From: Nibribacter roseus
Lineage (GTDB): Bacteria; Bacteroidota; Bacteroidia; Cytophagales; Hymenobacteraceae
Assembly (NCBI RefSeq): GCF_042662225.1
Contig: NZ_JBHSYQ010000008.1
Location: 248,001-312,000, forward strand
DNA length: 64,000 bases
Direction of reading: 5' to 3'
The notes under the pieces are model-generated. The model saw only the letters and a program-made list of their open reading frames with translations. It was not told the DNA's origin and did no database searches. Each line of letters opens with the position of its first letter. Within the stretch, counting starts at the first letter, position 1. Below are positions 35,314 through 43,745 of this stretch, in pieces. Position numbers and translations under genes: made by a program.

Positions 35314-36399
35314 ATGGATAAGAAAAGTTCTACCCCAGAAAACCAACTCCCTCAAATTAAGCAGAAGGAAACCTCTAGCCTTACTCAGCTGCAGCAGCAG
35401 TTTAACAGCCGAATTACTGAGATTGACACCTTAAAAGCTCAGATTGCGGAGCGGAACACCATTGTGGAAGAAGCCCGAGCAAGAGTGCAGAAAGAAATTC
35501 ACCCGTTGGTGCAGAAGTTGGTGCAGCAACGGGTACGGTATGTACACATGCTTGACGAGGCTTTTGACCAGGACTTTTTACCTAAGCAGGAGAAAATGAA
35601 GCTGGCGCACCTGATCAAAGACCTTGCCCACGCCCTGCTCAAAAACAACGGCATTGAAGAACTAAAAACGCTACACGACAAATATGTGCGGATTTCTTAT
35701 AAAGAGGAAACGCAGCAGAATAGTGCCCAGGCCAGAGAAGAAGCGCAGCAAACGCTCAAAAAAATGCTAGGTATAGAACTCGGGCACGATGACATGGATA
35801 GTTTAGAGGCGCTTCAGGCCCGGCTAGACAAACAAATGCTGGAGGAACAGCAAAAGCGCGAGCAGCAGCAGGCAAGCCGCCAAAAGTCTAAAGCGCAGTT
35901 GGCCAAGGAAGAAAAAATGAAGGTGGAGTTGCAGAGCATCAGCAAAGCCACCCGTAAACTCTATACCACTTTGGTAAAGCTGCTACACCCCGATAAAGAA
36001 CAGGACCCTACGGCCCGCATCTGGAAAGAGGAAGCCATGAAGAAAGTGACCATTGCGTATAACCAAGACGACTTTTATGAATTACTGCGCCTGCAAATGG
36101 AGTTTATGCATGAGCAGGAACAGCATTTAGACCAGGTGCCAGAAGAACAGCTCACCTATTACATTCAACTTTTAAAAGAGCAGATAAGAGAACTACAGGA
36201 AGAACAAAGCAACTTCTTTTTCAGTCCGGAAGGTCGTCTTTATAACAACTTCGGTGGCAGCCCTAAACAAATGGAAGCCAAATTCAGAAAAGCTAAAAAT
36301 GCTATCAGGGAAGAGATTCAGCAGCTACAGTACAGCATAACAGAATTTCAAGACCCTAAACAGCTGCGAGAATACCTGAAAGGGCTAGAGCTTCAGTAG
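35314..36399 (+). CDS. Coiled-coil protein with a J-domain-like segment
   Basis: This 361-residue, Gln/Glu/Lys-rich protein is predicted to be largely helical. The region of about residues 210-265 resembles a DnaJ J-domain: TRKLYTTLVKLLHPDKEQDP carries the HPD tripeptide, followed by KEEAMKKVTIAYNQDDFYELLRLQ. The N-terminal 200 residues and the C-terminal 90 residues are coiled coil. No glycine/phenylalanine or zinc-finger region is present, so it is not DnaJ itself. It may recruit an Hsp70 to a specific client. The client and context are unknown, and the gene stands alone. Confidence 0.82.
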   Translation: MDKKSSTPENQLPQIKQKETSSLTQLQQQFNSRITEIDTLKAQIAERNTIVEEARARVQKEIHPLVQKLVQQRVRYVHMLDEAFDQDFLPKQEKMKLAHLIKDLAHALLKNNGIEELKTLHDKYVRISYKEETQQNSAQAREEAQQTLKKMLGIELGHDDMDSLEALQARLDKQMLEEQQKREQQQASRQKSKAQLAKEEKMKVELQSISKATRKLYTTLVKLLHPDKEQDPTARIWKEEAMKKVTIAYNQDDFYELLRLQMEFMHEQEQHLDQVPEEQLTYYIQLLKEQIRELQEEQSNFFFSPEGRLYNNFGGSPKQMEAKFRKAKNAIREEIQQLQYSITEFQDPKQLREYLKGLELQ

Positions 36400-36421
36400 T
36401 TTTGTATGTAAATTAGCCCAT

Positions 36422-36460
36422 CTGTTTTAGGCTTACTTTTTGAAAATCAGGTCTAAAAGG
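36422..36460. repeat. Dispersed palindrome, P element copy 8
   Basis: CTGTTTTAGGCTTACTTTTTG and AAAATCAGGTCTAAAAGG are partly complementary and match the family consensus. It lies 22 bases after the coiled-coil gene. Confidence 0.75.
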
Positions 36461-36557
36461 TAACGGCGTGATTTTTCCGTATTTGTACACCCAACTCCGG
36501 CACTGGCTACTGCGTATATAAATACATACCTATATCTCACCATATACATACACGAAG

Positions 36558-36752
36558 ATGAATGACGAAGCAGAATATAGGACCCGCGGTAACTGGAACG
36601 AACTGAAAGGCAAAATCAAAATGGCCTACGCAGACCTAACCGAAGACGACCTGACCTATGATGAGGGACAGGAAGACAAATGGATTGGCAAGCTCCAGCA
36701 AAAGCTAGGGAAAACAGAGCATGAGGTAAAGGCCTGGCTCAACTCTCTTTAA
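36558..36752 (+). CDS. CsbD-family stress-response protein
   Basis: This 64-residue acidic protein matches the CsbD pattern: an N-terminal RGNWNELKGKIKMAYADLTEDDL, a central acidic turn, and a C-terminal segment (WIGKLQQKLGKTEHEVKAWL). CsbD proteins are small, abundant, general-stress-induced proteins of unclear mechanism. A hairpin terminator follows within 20 bases of the stop. Confidence 0.88.
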   Translation: MNDEAEYRTRGNWNELKGKIKMAYADLTEDDLTYDEGQEDKWIGKLQQKLGKTEHEVKAWLNSL

Positions 36753-36770
36753 GCTTTCGTTTACCACAAC

Positions 36771-36813
36771 AATCCCTGGTCTCGGCCTGTTCGGTAGAGA
36801 CAGGGATTTTTTT
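36771..36813 (+). terminator. Terminator of the CsbD gene
   Basis: AATCCCTGGTCTC pairs with GAGACAGGGATT with one bulged G, followed by TTTTT. Confidence 0.85.
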
Positions 36814-36886
36814 GCCCTAAGCATTTCTTCAAAACATTGCTGAAATTCTCAGCAAAAAACCACCTACTTATCAACTTCAGACAAAG

Positions 36887-36914
36887 AAAAACCCGCTCTA
36901 TGAAAGCGGGTCTT
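36887..36914 (-). terminator. Terminator of the small secreted protein gene
   Basis: On the minus strand, a short stem ACCCGCT/AGCGGGT around a seven-base loop is followed by TTTTTCTTTG. It lies just past the 3' end of the minus-strand gene at 36942. Confidence 0.8.
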
Positions 36915-36941
36915 TAAGTGATTTAAGGTAGTGTGTTTCGT

Positions 36942-37265
36942 TTATTTTGTTGCATATTTTACCAGTTGGGTTCCGGTTAAAGCTCTGTAGGCTTTTTGCT
37001 GTGTAGGGGTAAGCATCTGCAGAAGAGCAACTGTATAGTTTTCGTTAATTACATCTACATCAGCAGCACCTTGCTGTAAGGCTTCAATTCTGTTAAGCTC
37101 CAGAATTCTTACTTTTAAGTACATGGCCTCATTCAACTCTAAGGCATTAGCTATTTGACGAGCAGAAGCAGTGGCTGCGGCGGCGTTAGAGTTGCTGGTA
37201 GAACCTGCAACAGATATACCGGCAAAAGAAAGAGCAAGTGCGAAGGCTAGTACTAAAGTTTTCAT
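36942..37265 (-). CDS. Hypothetical small secreted helical protein
   Basis: This 107-residue protein has a clear signal peptide (about residues 1-20, ending ISVAG) and a Ser/Asn/Ala-rich linker. A helical domain of about residues 35-105 contains MYLKVRILELNRIEALQQ and LTPTQQKAYRAL. The latter resembles the LTxxQ motif of Spy/CpxP-like periplasmic proteins, so a periplasmic chaperone or stress sensor role is possible but unproven. It is monocistronic with its own terminator. Confidence 0.75.
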   Translation of the reverse strand: MKTLVLAFALALSFAGISVAGSTSNSNAAAATASARQIANALELNEAMYLKVRILELNRIEALQQGAADVDVINENYTVALLQMLTPTQQKAYRALTGTQLVKYATK

Positions 37266-37498
37266 GGGGCAAAGCTTTTTTGGGTTATTGTTGACACAAA
37301 GTTGCCCCTAAAAACTAAGCTCAATTTATATTTTAGATTAGCTGTAGTTTAACCTAGATAAAAGTGGACAAATCAACGGTTAGTAAAAAACCCACTTCTA
37401 AAAACGCGTTGAATCCACCTTTTTACCCGTTGAATACCGCCTGCAGCTAAAATGTGATACAATTTCGCTGTTTAATTGCACTGCATTTGCCTGTTAGT

Positions 37499-37840
37499 TC
37501 AGAGAATGGACAGTACGTTTTGTGGTGGGCGACCTATTACGGCCTTGTTTCCGTGCACTACTATGGGCCGCTCTATCAGTACTGGGTTCTGCACCAGCAC
37601 CTGTAGCCACTCCTGTTGGGTAAGGTGTTGCCCGGCGTAAACTTCTTTGTAGAGCTTCTCGCCCTTCCTGATTATATCTTCCGGACCAAGCCCTAACTTT
37701 TCCAGTACAGTTTGCAGCTCCTCGGCAGAAGGGGTATCAGTGAGGTAATGTACTACCTTAAGTGGTTGGCCGCTACTCTGCAAAAGTGCCAGAGTTTCAC
37801 GGCTTTTACTGCAGCGGTTATTGTGGTAGATTGTTAACAT
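37499..37840 (-). CDS. arsC: ArsC-family (glutaredoxin-like) arsenate reductase or related protein
   Basis: This 113-residue protein has the ArsC fold signature. Catalytic Cys10 lies in YHNNRCSKSRETLALL, followed by VVHYLTDTPSAEELQTVLEKLG. The C-terminal segment is NPVLIERPIVVHGNKAVIGRPP, where Arg in IERP contacts arsenate in the family. It would reduce arsenate to arsenite using glutathione or another thiol. No arsenite pump or ArsR gene lies nearby, so it could be a YfgD-like homologue with another role. The family is certain and the substrate is not. Confidence 0.88.
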   Translation of the reverse strand: MLTIYHNNRCSKSRETLALLQSSGQPLKVVHYLTDTPSAEELQTVLEKLGLGPEDIIRKGEKLYKEVYAGQHLTQQEWLQVLVQNPVLIERPIVVHGNKAVIGRPPQNVLSIL

Positions 37841-37984
37841 ACAGACAAAGATTTAAAATATTGTGTAAGAATAATATTATTGGGATTTACCTGTTACATT
37901 AGGCTTCTATTCCTTTAAAAAAAAATATTTCCAACAGCTTAAACAAATCGGCCCTCATTTGCTTATTAAGTAAAACGCTACCCT

Positions 37985-38395
37985 ATGCTGCTGCTCAAAG
38001 ATAGTTTGGTTGAGTTACATTATGATGTTACCACAGATATACTGTCCATGAAGTGGCCTGATCTTACAGGTCTGACCAAGTCAGAAATCATGCATTCCTT
38101 GAAGAAAGTAATAGATACACTCAAGTTCTATGATATCAAGAAATTCTTGATAGACAGCCGTGGCAACAGAATAGAGGTACCGGTAGAAGACCACCGGCAA
38201 GTGGTACACCAGTTTGGGGTACAACTGTTGACAACCCGGGTTGAAAAGCTAGCCCGAATAGCCTCCAATGACATGGTAAGGGAAGACAGAACCCATAAGC
38301 TGGTTGAAGAGGTAAATAAAGAAATAACCTTTAACATGCAGTTTCAGGAGTTTGATAACGAACAAGCTGCTTTAGCATGGTTGAAGGGGCATTAA
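37985..38395 (+). CDS. STAS/SpoIIAA-like domain protein
   Basis: This 136-residue protein shows the alternating strand-helix pattern of SpoIIAA/STAS-like proteins common in Cytophagales: VELHYDVTTDILSMKW, then a helix, IKKFLIDSRGN, a long helix, VEKLARIASNDMV, and the closing EFDNEQAALAWLKG. No catalytic motif is visible. A relative with a frameshift follows at 38590-39023. The function is probably a small regulatory or membrane-associated protein. The family assignment is by pattern. Confidence 0.75.
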   Translation: MLLLKDSLVELHYDVTTDILSMKWPDLTGLTKSEIMHSLKKVIDTLKFYDIKKFLIDSRGNRIEVPVEDHRQVVHQFGVQLLTTRVEKLARIASNDMVREDRTHKLVEEVNKEITFNMQFQEFDNEQAALAWLKGH

Positions 38396-38589
38396 TTTTA
38401 TCACTTCTTCATGTCATTTGTTTATTTGTCGGCTCAAAAATTACTCTTCATACATACCTTTTCTGTTAAATAAAGTATATACTAAAATATACTCCTTCTA
38501 AGAATAAGCAACAGGAGCTATCATACCTATTTCAGCCTTCTATTTAGTTAAAGTCTACTCAAAATTGAATAAGCTAAATAACTACTGCT

Positions 38590-39023
38590 ATGGAACGCGA
38601 GTCCGTTATTCTTAAACAGAACCAGCTGTACACCGTCTGCCACTATTCCCGAGACAAAATTTTGCAACTTACTTGGGTTCAGGAACCTTCCCCTGCCAAA
38701 TATCAACAGGGCACCTTGGTTTTCTGAAACTTCTGCATGAGTATAGGGTCAAAAAAGTAATACTAGACAGTAGCAAAAGAGGCAATCCTACCCCTCAAGA
38801 TCTGATATGGCTTTCGCACCAGGTAGCGCCAATTCTTTGTGACGAAGAAGTAAGACAGCTGGCGGTGGTCGTGCCCAAAGACCCTAATCACGCCCGAAAT
38901 TTAGAATGTTGCCTGATGACCTCAGAAGTATGTTATGAGCTGCAATTCTTTTATGCAAGCCAAGATGCGTTAGAATGGCTCATTTCACCTTCCCAGCCGC
39001 AGCGGGGACGAGCCGTAGCCTAG
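38590..39023 (+). pseudogene. STAS/SpoIIAA-like gene with a one-base frameshift
   Basis: ATG at 38590 opens a frame (MERESVILKQNQLYTVCHYS...) that stops at TGA just after GTTTTC at 38719. The continuation in the -1 frame (LKLLHEYRVKKVILDSSKRG ... DALEWLISP) completes the same fold as the neighbour at 37985. Adding one T to the TTTT tract at 38720-38723 restores a single frame of about 145 codons. It is either a recent pseudogene, a sequencing or assembly error in a homopolymer, or a frameshifting gene. The downstream frame alone (from 38673) would begin in the middle of the domain. Confidence 0.7.
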
Positions 39024-39040
39024 CTGGGCAGTGATATCAT

Positions 39041-39098
39041 TGATTATCTATGCTTTAAGCCTGTTTTTAGTAAAACAGGCTTAAAGCATAGATAATCA
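39041..39098. repeat. Dispersed palindrome, P element copy 9 with long arms
   Basis: A core GCTTTAAGCCTGTTTT/AAAACAGGCTTAAAGC around TAGT is extended by TGATTATCTAT and its exact complement, giving a 27-bp perfect stem. It lies between convergent genes and could terminate both. Confidence 0.9.
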
Positions 39099-39102
39099 CT
39101 TT

Positions 39103-39256
39103 GTCATCCTGAGCGAAGCCGAAGGATCTAACGAAGACTTCTTCAAATGAGGTAACAAAGGTCACGAACAATAATCTTTTACTATTTTGACAAAAGGCAA
39201 CAGTATTTTCTTTAATATGCCTCTCCGTTAGATCCTTCGACATCGCTCAGGATAAC
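39103..39256. repeat. Inverted pair of TCATCCTGAGCGAAG-type repeats
   Basis: 39103-39134 (GTCATCCTGAGCGAAGCCGA and onward) and 39226-39256 are complementary over about 30 bases with a few changes, separated by about 90 bases of A/T-rich non-coding sequence. This layout resembles a miniature inverted-repeat element. Confidence 0.8.
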
Positions 39257-39349
39257 CGAAAAAGAAAGGAAAAGCTTTTAGCCAGAGACAATAGTTAATC
39301 CACGCGCTTCAGATATGTGGAAACTTCGATTTACTGTGTCTACACAAAA

Positions 39350-39387
39350 AAAAGCAGCTAACTGGGTTATTCCCAATAGCTGCTTTT
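39350..39387 (-). terminator. Terminator of the GH97 gene
   Basis: AAAAGCAGCTA pairs with TAGCTGCTTTT, with an inner GGG/CCC extension. On the minus strand it is followed by TTTTTTGTG. Confidence 0.85.
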
Positions 39388-39408
39388 GCTTCGGTAGAAT
39401 CAAAAAAA

Positions 39409-41424
39409 CTACTTCTTATAAATTCTGGCAACGTAGCCACCACCGGGTGCCATAGAGATTTTGAGCTTGCGGTTCTGCGGAACGTCAACAGTTTCTCGTT
39501 TGTAATCAGAGGCCATCTTGTCGGCGTTTATGCCATCTTTGAAAACCTCTGCCACAAAATTGCCTTCGCCTAAAAACGACAAGTCCAGTTCCATATCGCG
39601 GGCACTCCAGTTGGTCATGGCACCAACGTACCAGTCATTCCCCTTGCGGCGGGCAATGGCAATATGTTCCCCTATTTTTCCGTCAAGCGCTACGGTATTG
39701 TCCCAGGTTTCAGGTACGGAAGAGATAAAAGCGGTGCTTTCGCGCTCTTTCAGGTAATTGGTGGGGCTGTCGGCCAGCATGTTCAGCGGCGATTCAAAGA
39801 TCACATACATGGCCAGCTGACGCGCGCGCGTGCCTTGGCTCATAGGCTCTGAATACACGGGGCGGTAATTTGCTTTGGTGGCATTGCGCATGGCACCTTG
39901 GGTATAGTCTATAGGGCCAGCCAGCATTCTGATGTAAGGCATAGTCACGTCATAAGTCACCTGGTCCACGTCCGGGTCAGACCACTTCATCTGCTCCAGC
40001 CCATGCACTCCTTCAAAGTTAATGACGTTAGGGTACGTGCGGTGCATGCCAGTAGGCTTATACGCCCCATGGAAGTTAATGAGCAGGTTGTATTTGGCTC
40101 CTACTTCGGCGGCACGGTAATAGAAATCTACGGCCTGCTGGTCATCGCGGTCCATGAAATCTACTTTAAAGCCCTTCACGCCCATATTGGCGTAGTGCTT
40201 AGCCAAATTCTCCATATCGCGGTCAAAGGCGTGGTAACCTGCCCATAGAATGATACCTACGTTGCGCTCCTTGGCGTAATCTACCAACTCCTTCAGGTTA
40301 ATTTCAGGTATTACTTTCAGCATGTCGGCTTCGCCTTTCACACTCCAGCCTTCGTCCAGAATGACGTACTCAATTTTGTTGTTTGAGGCGAAGTCAATGT
40401 AATATTTATAAGTGTCGTTGTTGATGCCAGATTTAAAATCCACACCGCCAATGTTCCAGGCATTCCACCAGTCCCATGCCACTTTACCCGGATTGATCCA
40501 AGACACATCTTTCACCTGGCTAGGTGCTGCCAGCTTATACACCATGTCACTGTCGGCGAGGTCTTTGTCCTGAGCCGAGATGACCATTACCCGCCAAGGG
40601 AAACTTCTGCTGCCTTTGGCCTTGGCAATAAAGTTCTCGCGCTCTTTTACCAGCAGCTGCAGGTTGTTGTGCCCGCCTTGCTCAATTCGTTTCGGGTACG
40701 GAGCAAATACGCTGTTCAGCGAAGCTTTCCCAGTTTTATTGGTTAAAAACAAGCCTGGGTAGCTCTCCAAATCAGCTTCGGTTATCACTACCTTTTTCTG
40801 GGATGTCACCTCCACGGCCAGCGGCAGAAAGGCAATACGTTGAGGGTCAACTTCTGAAAGCGGCAAGTGCGCGTAAACGTTCTCAAATGAATTCCAGAAC
40901 TGAGATTCAATTGTAGACTTCTTCTCGGTAGATGTTTTTTTCTCCAGTTTCACGTAGGGCACTAAAGCTTTGTGGTCGGCGGGAAAATTGTAAGCCACTT
41001 CTTCGTCTTGCACCACGAAATCTTTCTTTTTAGAAGTAGCGAACCGGTAGGCCACGCCATCGTTGTACGCCCTGAAGATGACCCTGTAGTCGCCCTTGAA
41101 GTTCAGCACCAGTTCATTGTAATGGTCTTTTACTTCAGCTCTTTTGTAGATTGGAGCTTTAATGGTTTGGTTCACCGTATTTTTCCTGGCATTCTGCAGT
41201 TTTGGTTTACCGCCCAAAACCTCTCCGTTGGCCAGCGTCATAGAAATTGGCGACGGTGCCAGTACTTCATCTGACCCGTGGGTAACGCTGTAGGTGATTT
41301 TGTTTTGCAGGTTTACCGTTACTTTGATTGTGCCGTCTGGCGACTGCAGCATGTGTGAAGATTGGGCTTTTGCGGCCACAACAGAGATCATCAGCAGTAG
41401 CAGGTACAACAAATAGTATTTCAT
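39409..41424 (-). CDS. GH97 family glycoside hydrolase (alpha-glucosidase/alpha-galactosidase type), secreted
   Basis: This 671-residue enzyme has a signal peptide ending AAKAQ. The three-part GH97 layout is visible: an N-terminal beta-sandwich (SPDGTIKVTVNLQNKITYSV), a central (beta/alpha)8 barrel (GKVAWDWWNAWNIGGVDF, IEYVILDEGWSVKG, GVKGFKVDFMDRDDQQAVDF, LINFHGAYKPTGMHRTYPN) and a small C-terminal beta domain. The Asp in KVDFMDRDDQ fits the retaining branch of GH97 rather than the inverting SusB branch. That reading is by motif and would favour alpha-galactoside substrates. Calcium dependence is usual in the family. No SusC/D partner is nearby. Confidence 0.92.
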   Translation of the reverse strand: MKYYLLYLLLLMISVVAAKAQSSHMLQSPDGTIKVTVNLQNKITYSVTHGSDEVLAPSPISMTLANGEVLGGKPKLQNARKNTVNQTIKAPIYKRAEVKDHYNELVLNFKGDYRVIFRAYNDGVAYRFATSKKKDFVVQDEEVAYNFPADHKALVPYVKLEKKTSTEKKSTIESQFWNSFENVYAHLPLSEVDPQRIAFLPLAVEVTSQKKVVITEADLESYPGLFLTNKTGKASLNSVFAPYPKRIEQGGHNNLQLLVKERENFIAKAKGSRSFPWRVMVISAQDKDLADSDMVYKLAAPSQVKDVSWINPGKVAWDWWNAWNIGGVDFKSGINNDTYKYYIDFASNNKIEYVILDEGWSVKGEADMLKVIPEINLKELVDYAKERNVGIILWAGYHAFDRDMENLAKHYANMGVKGFKVDFMDRDDQQAVDFYYRAAEVGAKYNLLINFHGAYKPTGMHRTYPNVINFEGVHGLEQMKWSDPDVDQVTYDVTMPYIRMLAGPIDYTQGAMRNATKANYRPVYSEPMSQGTRARQLAMYVIFESPLNMLADSPTNYLKERESTAFISSVPETWDNTVALDGKIGEHIAIARRKGNDWYVGAMTNWSARDMELDLSFLGEGNFVAEVFKDGINADKMASDYKRETVDVPQNRKLKISMAPGGGYVARIYKK

Positions 41425-41586
41425 ATAAGGCGGTTGGGTTTGTTCAAGTTCTAACTTACAAATTACCGATAGAAGATAAAAGTAAAAGCTATTAAGCGGC
41501 CAATATTACCTATATGAAGCACTACCTTGGCAGAGAAAGCAGGTATTGGGGCGTTAAAATTCTACCTTTCATAACCATCAAGGAGC

Positions 41587-42342
41587 ATGTACCCTTTCAT
41601 TTTTAAAGTCATTAATTCAGAGCAGACAAATGTCCTTTCAGCCACCGAGCCAATGGCGTATGTTTGTGCCATGGAAGAGCATTTCTATACCGAATACCGA
41701 ACAAAAATTACTTTGTTCATGCAGGCGCATACGGCTCTGCAGGCGCAGTACCACATTACAGAGGTGCACGCGCAGGCGCAACAGGTTCTGTTAAAACAGG
41801 GGGCTGCGCCGAAGGGGGTATTTATTATTGCCTCCGGACTGGTAAAGGTAACGCGCACTACTGCCACCGGCCAATCATTTACCTTGGGTGTGTTTGGTCC
41901 CGGCGAGGTAGAGGGCGACGTGGAAGCCATTATGCACATGCCCTACTTCTGCACCGTGCAGGCGCTCACCAACTGCACCTTCTACCACATTAGCTCCCTG
42001 CAGTTTCTGAAGATGCTGGCCCAGGAGCCAGACTTCAACCTGCTCGTGCACCGGTCTATGGCCTCTAAGCTGCTCAACACCTCGTTGCAGACTTCTATCC
42101 AAAGCACCAATCGTCTCATCTACACCCTGCTTATTGTGCTGCGCGAGCTCTCCCGGCTGAACGAACTGCAAATTACCAAAGCTTTGCTGACCGAGCTGCT
42201 GGGCACCTCGCAACGTAACCTGAACCGTTTACTGGCTCAACTAGAAGAAGAAAACCTAATTACAGTAACTGGGGCCGCGGTGACCCAAATGAACCGCCGC
42301 GACATTGAAAAAAGAATAGAAATTTATGACTTCGAAGTATAA
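41587..42342 (+). CDS. Crp/Fnr-family transcriptional regulator
   Basis: The longest frame is 251 residues. The N-terminal cyclic-nucleotide-binding-like barrel contains VLLKQGAAPKGVFIIASGLVKV and FGPGEVEGDVEAIMH. The C-terminal winged helix-turn-helix includes ITKALLTELLGTSQRNLNRL. The first 28 residues do not look like the family, so ATG 41671 (MEEHFYTEYRT, 223 residues) is a strong alternative start. AAGGAG sits only one base from the 41587 ATG, too close for normal use. The last 17 bases overlap the acetyltransferase gene. It probably controls this small operon, and the ligand is unknown. Confidence 0.85.
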   Translation: MYPFIFKVINSEQTNVLSATEPMAYVCAMEEHFYTEYRTKITLFMQAHTALQAQYHITEVHAQAQQVLLKQGAAPKGVFIIASGLVKVTRTTATGQSFTLGVFGPGEVEGDVEAIMHMPYFCTVQALTNCTFYHISSLQFLKMLAQEPDFNLLVHRSMASKLLNTSLQTSIQSTNRLIYTLLIVLRELSRLNELQITKALLTELLGTSQRNLNRLLAQLEEENLITVTGAAVTQMNRRDIEKRIEIYDFEV

Positions 42343-42982
42343 CCACCAACCTATTGCCCTGGAGGGTTGGGACCGTGAAGAGCAGTTCCGCTTCTTTAGC
42401 ACTTTTACGCAGCCATTCTTTAATGTGCACACCGAGGTAGACATCACCCCTCTTTACCATTATTGCCAACGTCACCAGCTATCGGTATTTCTGGCGTATC
42501 TGTACGTGACTTTAGAGGCTGCCCGCTCCGTTGAGAACTTCCGGCTACGCCTGCAGAACAACGGGGTGGTGCTGTATGAGGGCTTAGACCTTTCTACCAC
42601 CATTCTAAAAAACAACCAAACCATTGCCTTTGTAAGCTTGCCTTACCAGGAAACCCTGCTGGAGTTCAGCTCCAACGCCCGGCAAATTATTAATGAGGCC
42701 AAAGAGAGCAAGAACCTGTTTATCGGCTATCAAGGGGCTGATTTGCTACATCTCACCACCTTGCCCTGGTTTAAGTTCAACGGCATGGAGCATGCCTTTT
42801 CCGTGAACCCGCAGGAGGCGGGAATTCCTAAGATTGCGTACGGACGGCTTGAGGTGCTGCCAGACAAAGTAACTCTGCCCCTGAGCGTAGCCCTGCATCA
42901 CGCCCTAGCCGATGGTTACCACCTGCACCTGTTTCTACAGCAAATGCAGGGCTATATCAATGCTTTCAGCTTTGTTGATTAA
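42326..42982 (+). CDS. Chloramphenicol-acetyltransferase-fold protein
   Basis: This 218-residue protein has the CAT trimer fold signature. The catalytic motif HHALADG lies at about residues 191-197. The N-terminal RFFSTFTQPFFNVHTEVDIT and central LPWFKFNGMEHAFSV also match CAT proteins. Bacteroidota carry many such proteins and most have not been shown to give chloramphenicol resistance, so resistance should not be assumed. It overlaps the Crp/Fnr gene by 17 bases and is therefore co-transcribed and probably coupled with it. Confidence 0.88.
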   Translation: MTSKYNHQPIALEGWDREEQFRFFSTFTQPFFNVHTEVDITPLYHYCQRHQLSVFLAYLYVTLEAARSVENFRLRLQNNGVVLYEGLDLSTTILKNNQTIAFVSLPYQETLLEFSSNARQIINEAKESKNLFIGYQGADLLHLTTLPWFKFNGMEHAFSVNPQEAGIPKIAYGRLEVLPDKVTLPLSVALHHALADGYHLHLFLQQMQGYINAFSFVD

Positions 42983-43042
42983 GATTCTGACATAATCTAA
43001 ATTTCGCTAAATTACTGACTGCAAATATTTAGCACCTATACC

Positions 43043-43603
43043 ATGGAGGCATCCGCTATTCTACAGGCCACCGCTTTTCCTGAATTGAAAACAGAAAGGC
43101 TGTTACTTCGCCAGTTCAAACAATCTGATCTAGAAAATGTATTCCTGGGCCTTTCCCACCCAGACGTGATCAAGTACTATGGCGTCAACTACACCAGCCT
43201 GGAAGACACCCAGCGGCAATTAGACTGGTTCTGGGAAAACGAGCAGAACCAAACTGGTATCTGGTGGGCCGTTTGCTCGCCAGATAACCAAGTCTTTTAT
43301 GGCGGCGGCGGCCTGAGCAGCATGAGCCTAGAGCACCGAAAAGCCGAGATTGGTTTCTGGCTTTTGCCTGAGTACTGGGGAAAAGGCATCATGCCAGAGG
43401 CCATGCCCCTTATTTTCGACTACGCTTTTCAGCAACTGAACCTTCACCGCATTGAGGGGCTGGTGGAGTCTGACAACGACATCTGCAAAAAAGCGGTGCG
43501 TAAATTAAATTTCATTCATGAGGGCACCATGGTAGACTGCGAAATGAAAAATGGTCGCTTTATCAGCATTGATATTTTCGCCAAGTTTAATACCTACAAT
43601 TAA
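43043..43603 (+). CDS. GNAT-family N-acetyltransferase (RimJ/RimL type)
   Basis: This 186-residue protein carries the Acetyltransf_3 pattern: TERLLLRQFKQSDLENVFLG, EIGFWLLPEYWGKGIMPEAM (acetyl-CoA binding loop), FQQLNLHRIEGLVESDN and KLNFIHEGTMVDCEMKNGRF. It resembles ribosomal-protein-alanine acetyltransferases, but the substrate is not predictable. It lies 60 bases after the CAT-like gene on the same strand and is followed by a palindrome of the P family. It may be the third gene of the Crp/Fnr operon. Confidence 0.9.
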   Translation: MEASAILQATAFPELKTERLLLRQFKQSDLENVFLGLSHPDVIKYYGVNYTSLEDTQRQLDWFWENEQNQTGIWWAVCSPDNQVFYGGGGLSSMSLEHRKAEIGFWLLPEYWGKGIMPEAMPLIFDYAFQQLNLHRIEGLVESDNDICKKAVRKLNFIHEGTMVDCEMKNGRFISIDIFAKFNTYN

Positions 43604-43623
43604 GTTCAGCCGCACTTAAACTT

Positions 43624-43673
43624 AAAACCTGTTTCAGGCCTGTTTTCAGAAAATCAGTCCTGAAACAGGTTTT
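43624..43673. repeat. Dispersed palindrome, P element copy 10 with extended arms
   Basis: AAAACCTGTTTCAGGCCTG and its near complement ending CAGTCCTGAAACAGGTTTT surround TTTTCAGAAAAT. It ends in TTTTG and lies 20 bases after the GNAT gene, so it can act as its terminator. Confidence 0.85.
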
Positions 43674-43745
43674 GTTGTTTAGTCTCCTACCTTTTGCCAC
43701 TGGATTGCGTTACACCTTTTCAGACAATACTCACGCTCACTTTAC

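Larger units (their letters stand above)
39024..39408. other. Convergent spacer filled by repeats
   Basis: Contains a 27-bp perfect palindrome of the P family (39041-39098), an inverted pair of TCATCCTGAGCGAAG-type repeats (39103-39256) and the terminator of the GH97 gene (39350-39387). No gene is called. Confidence 0.7.

Noticed and set aside
42326..42982. Calling the CAT-fold protein a chloramphenicol resistance determinant
   Set aside because: The fold and catalytic motif are present, but the chromosomal operon context gives no evidence for resistance.
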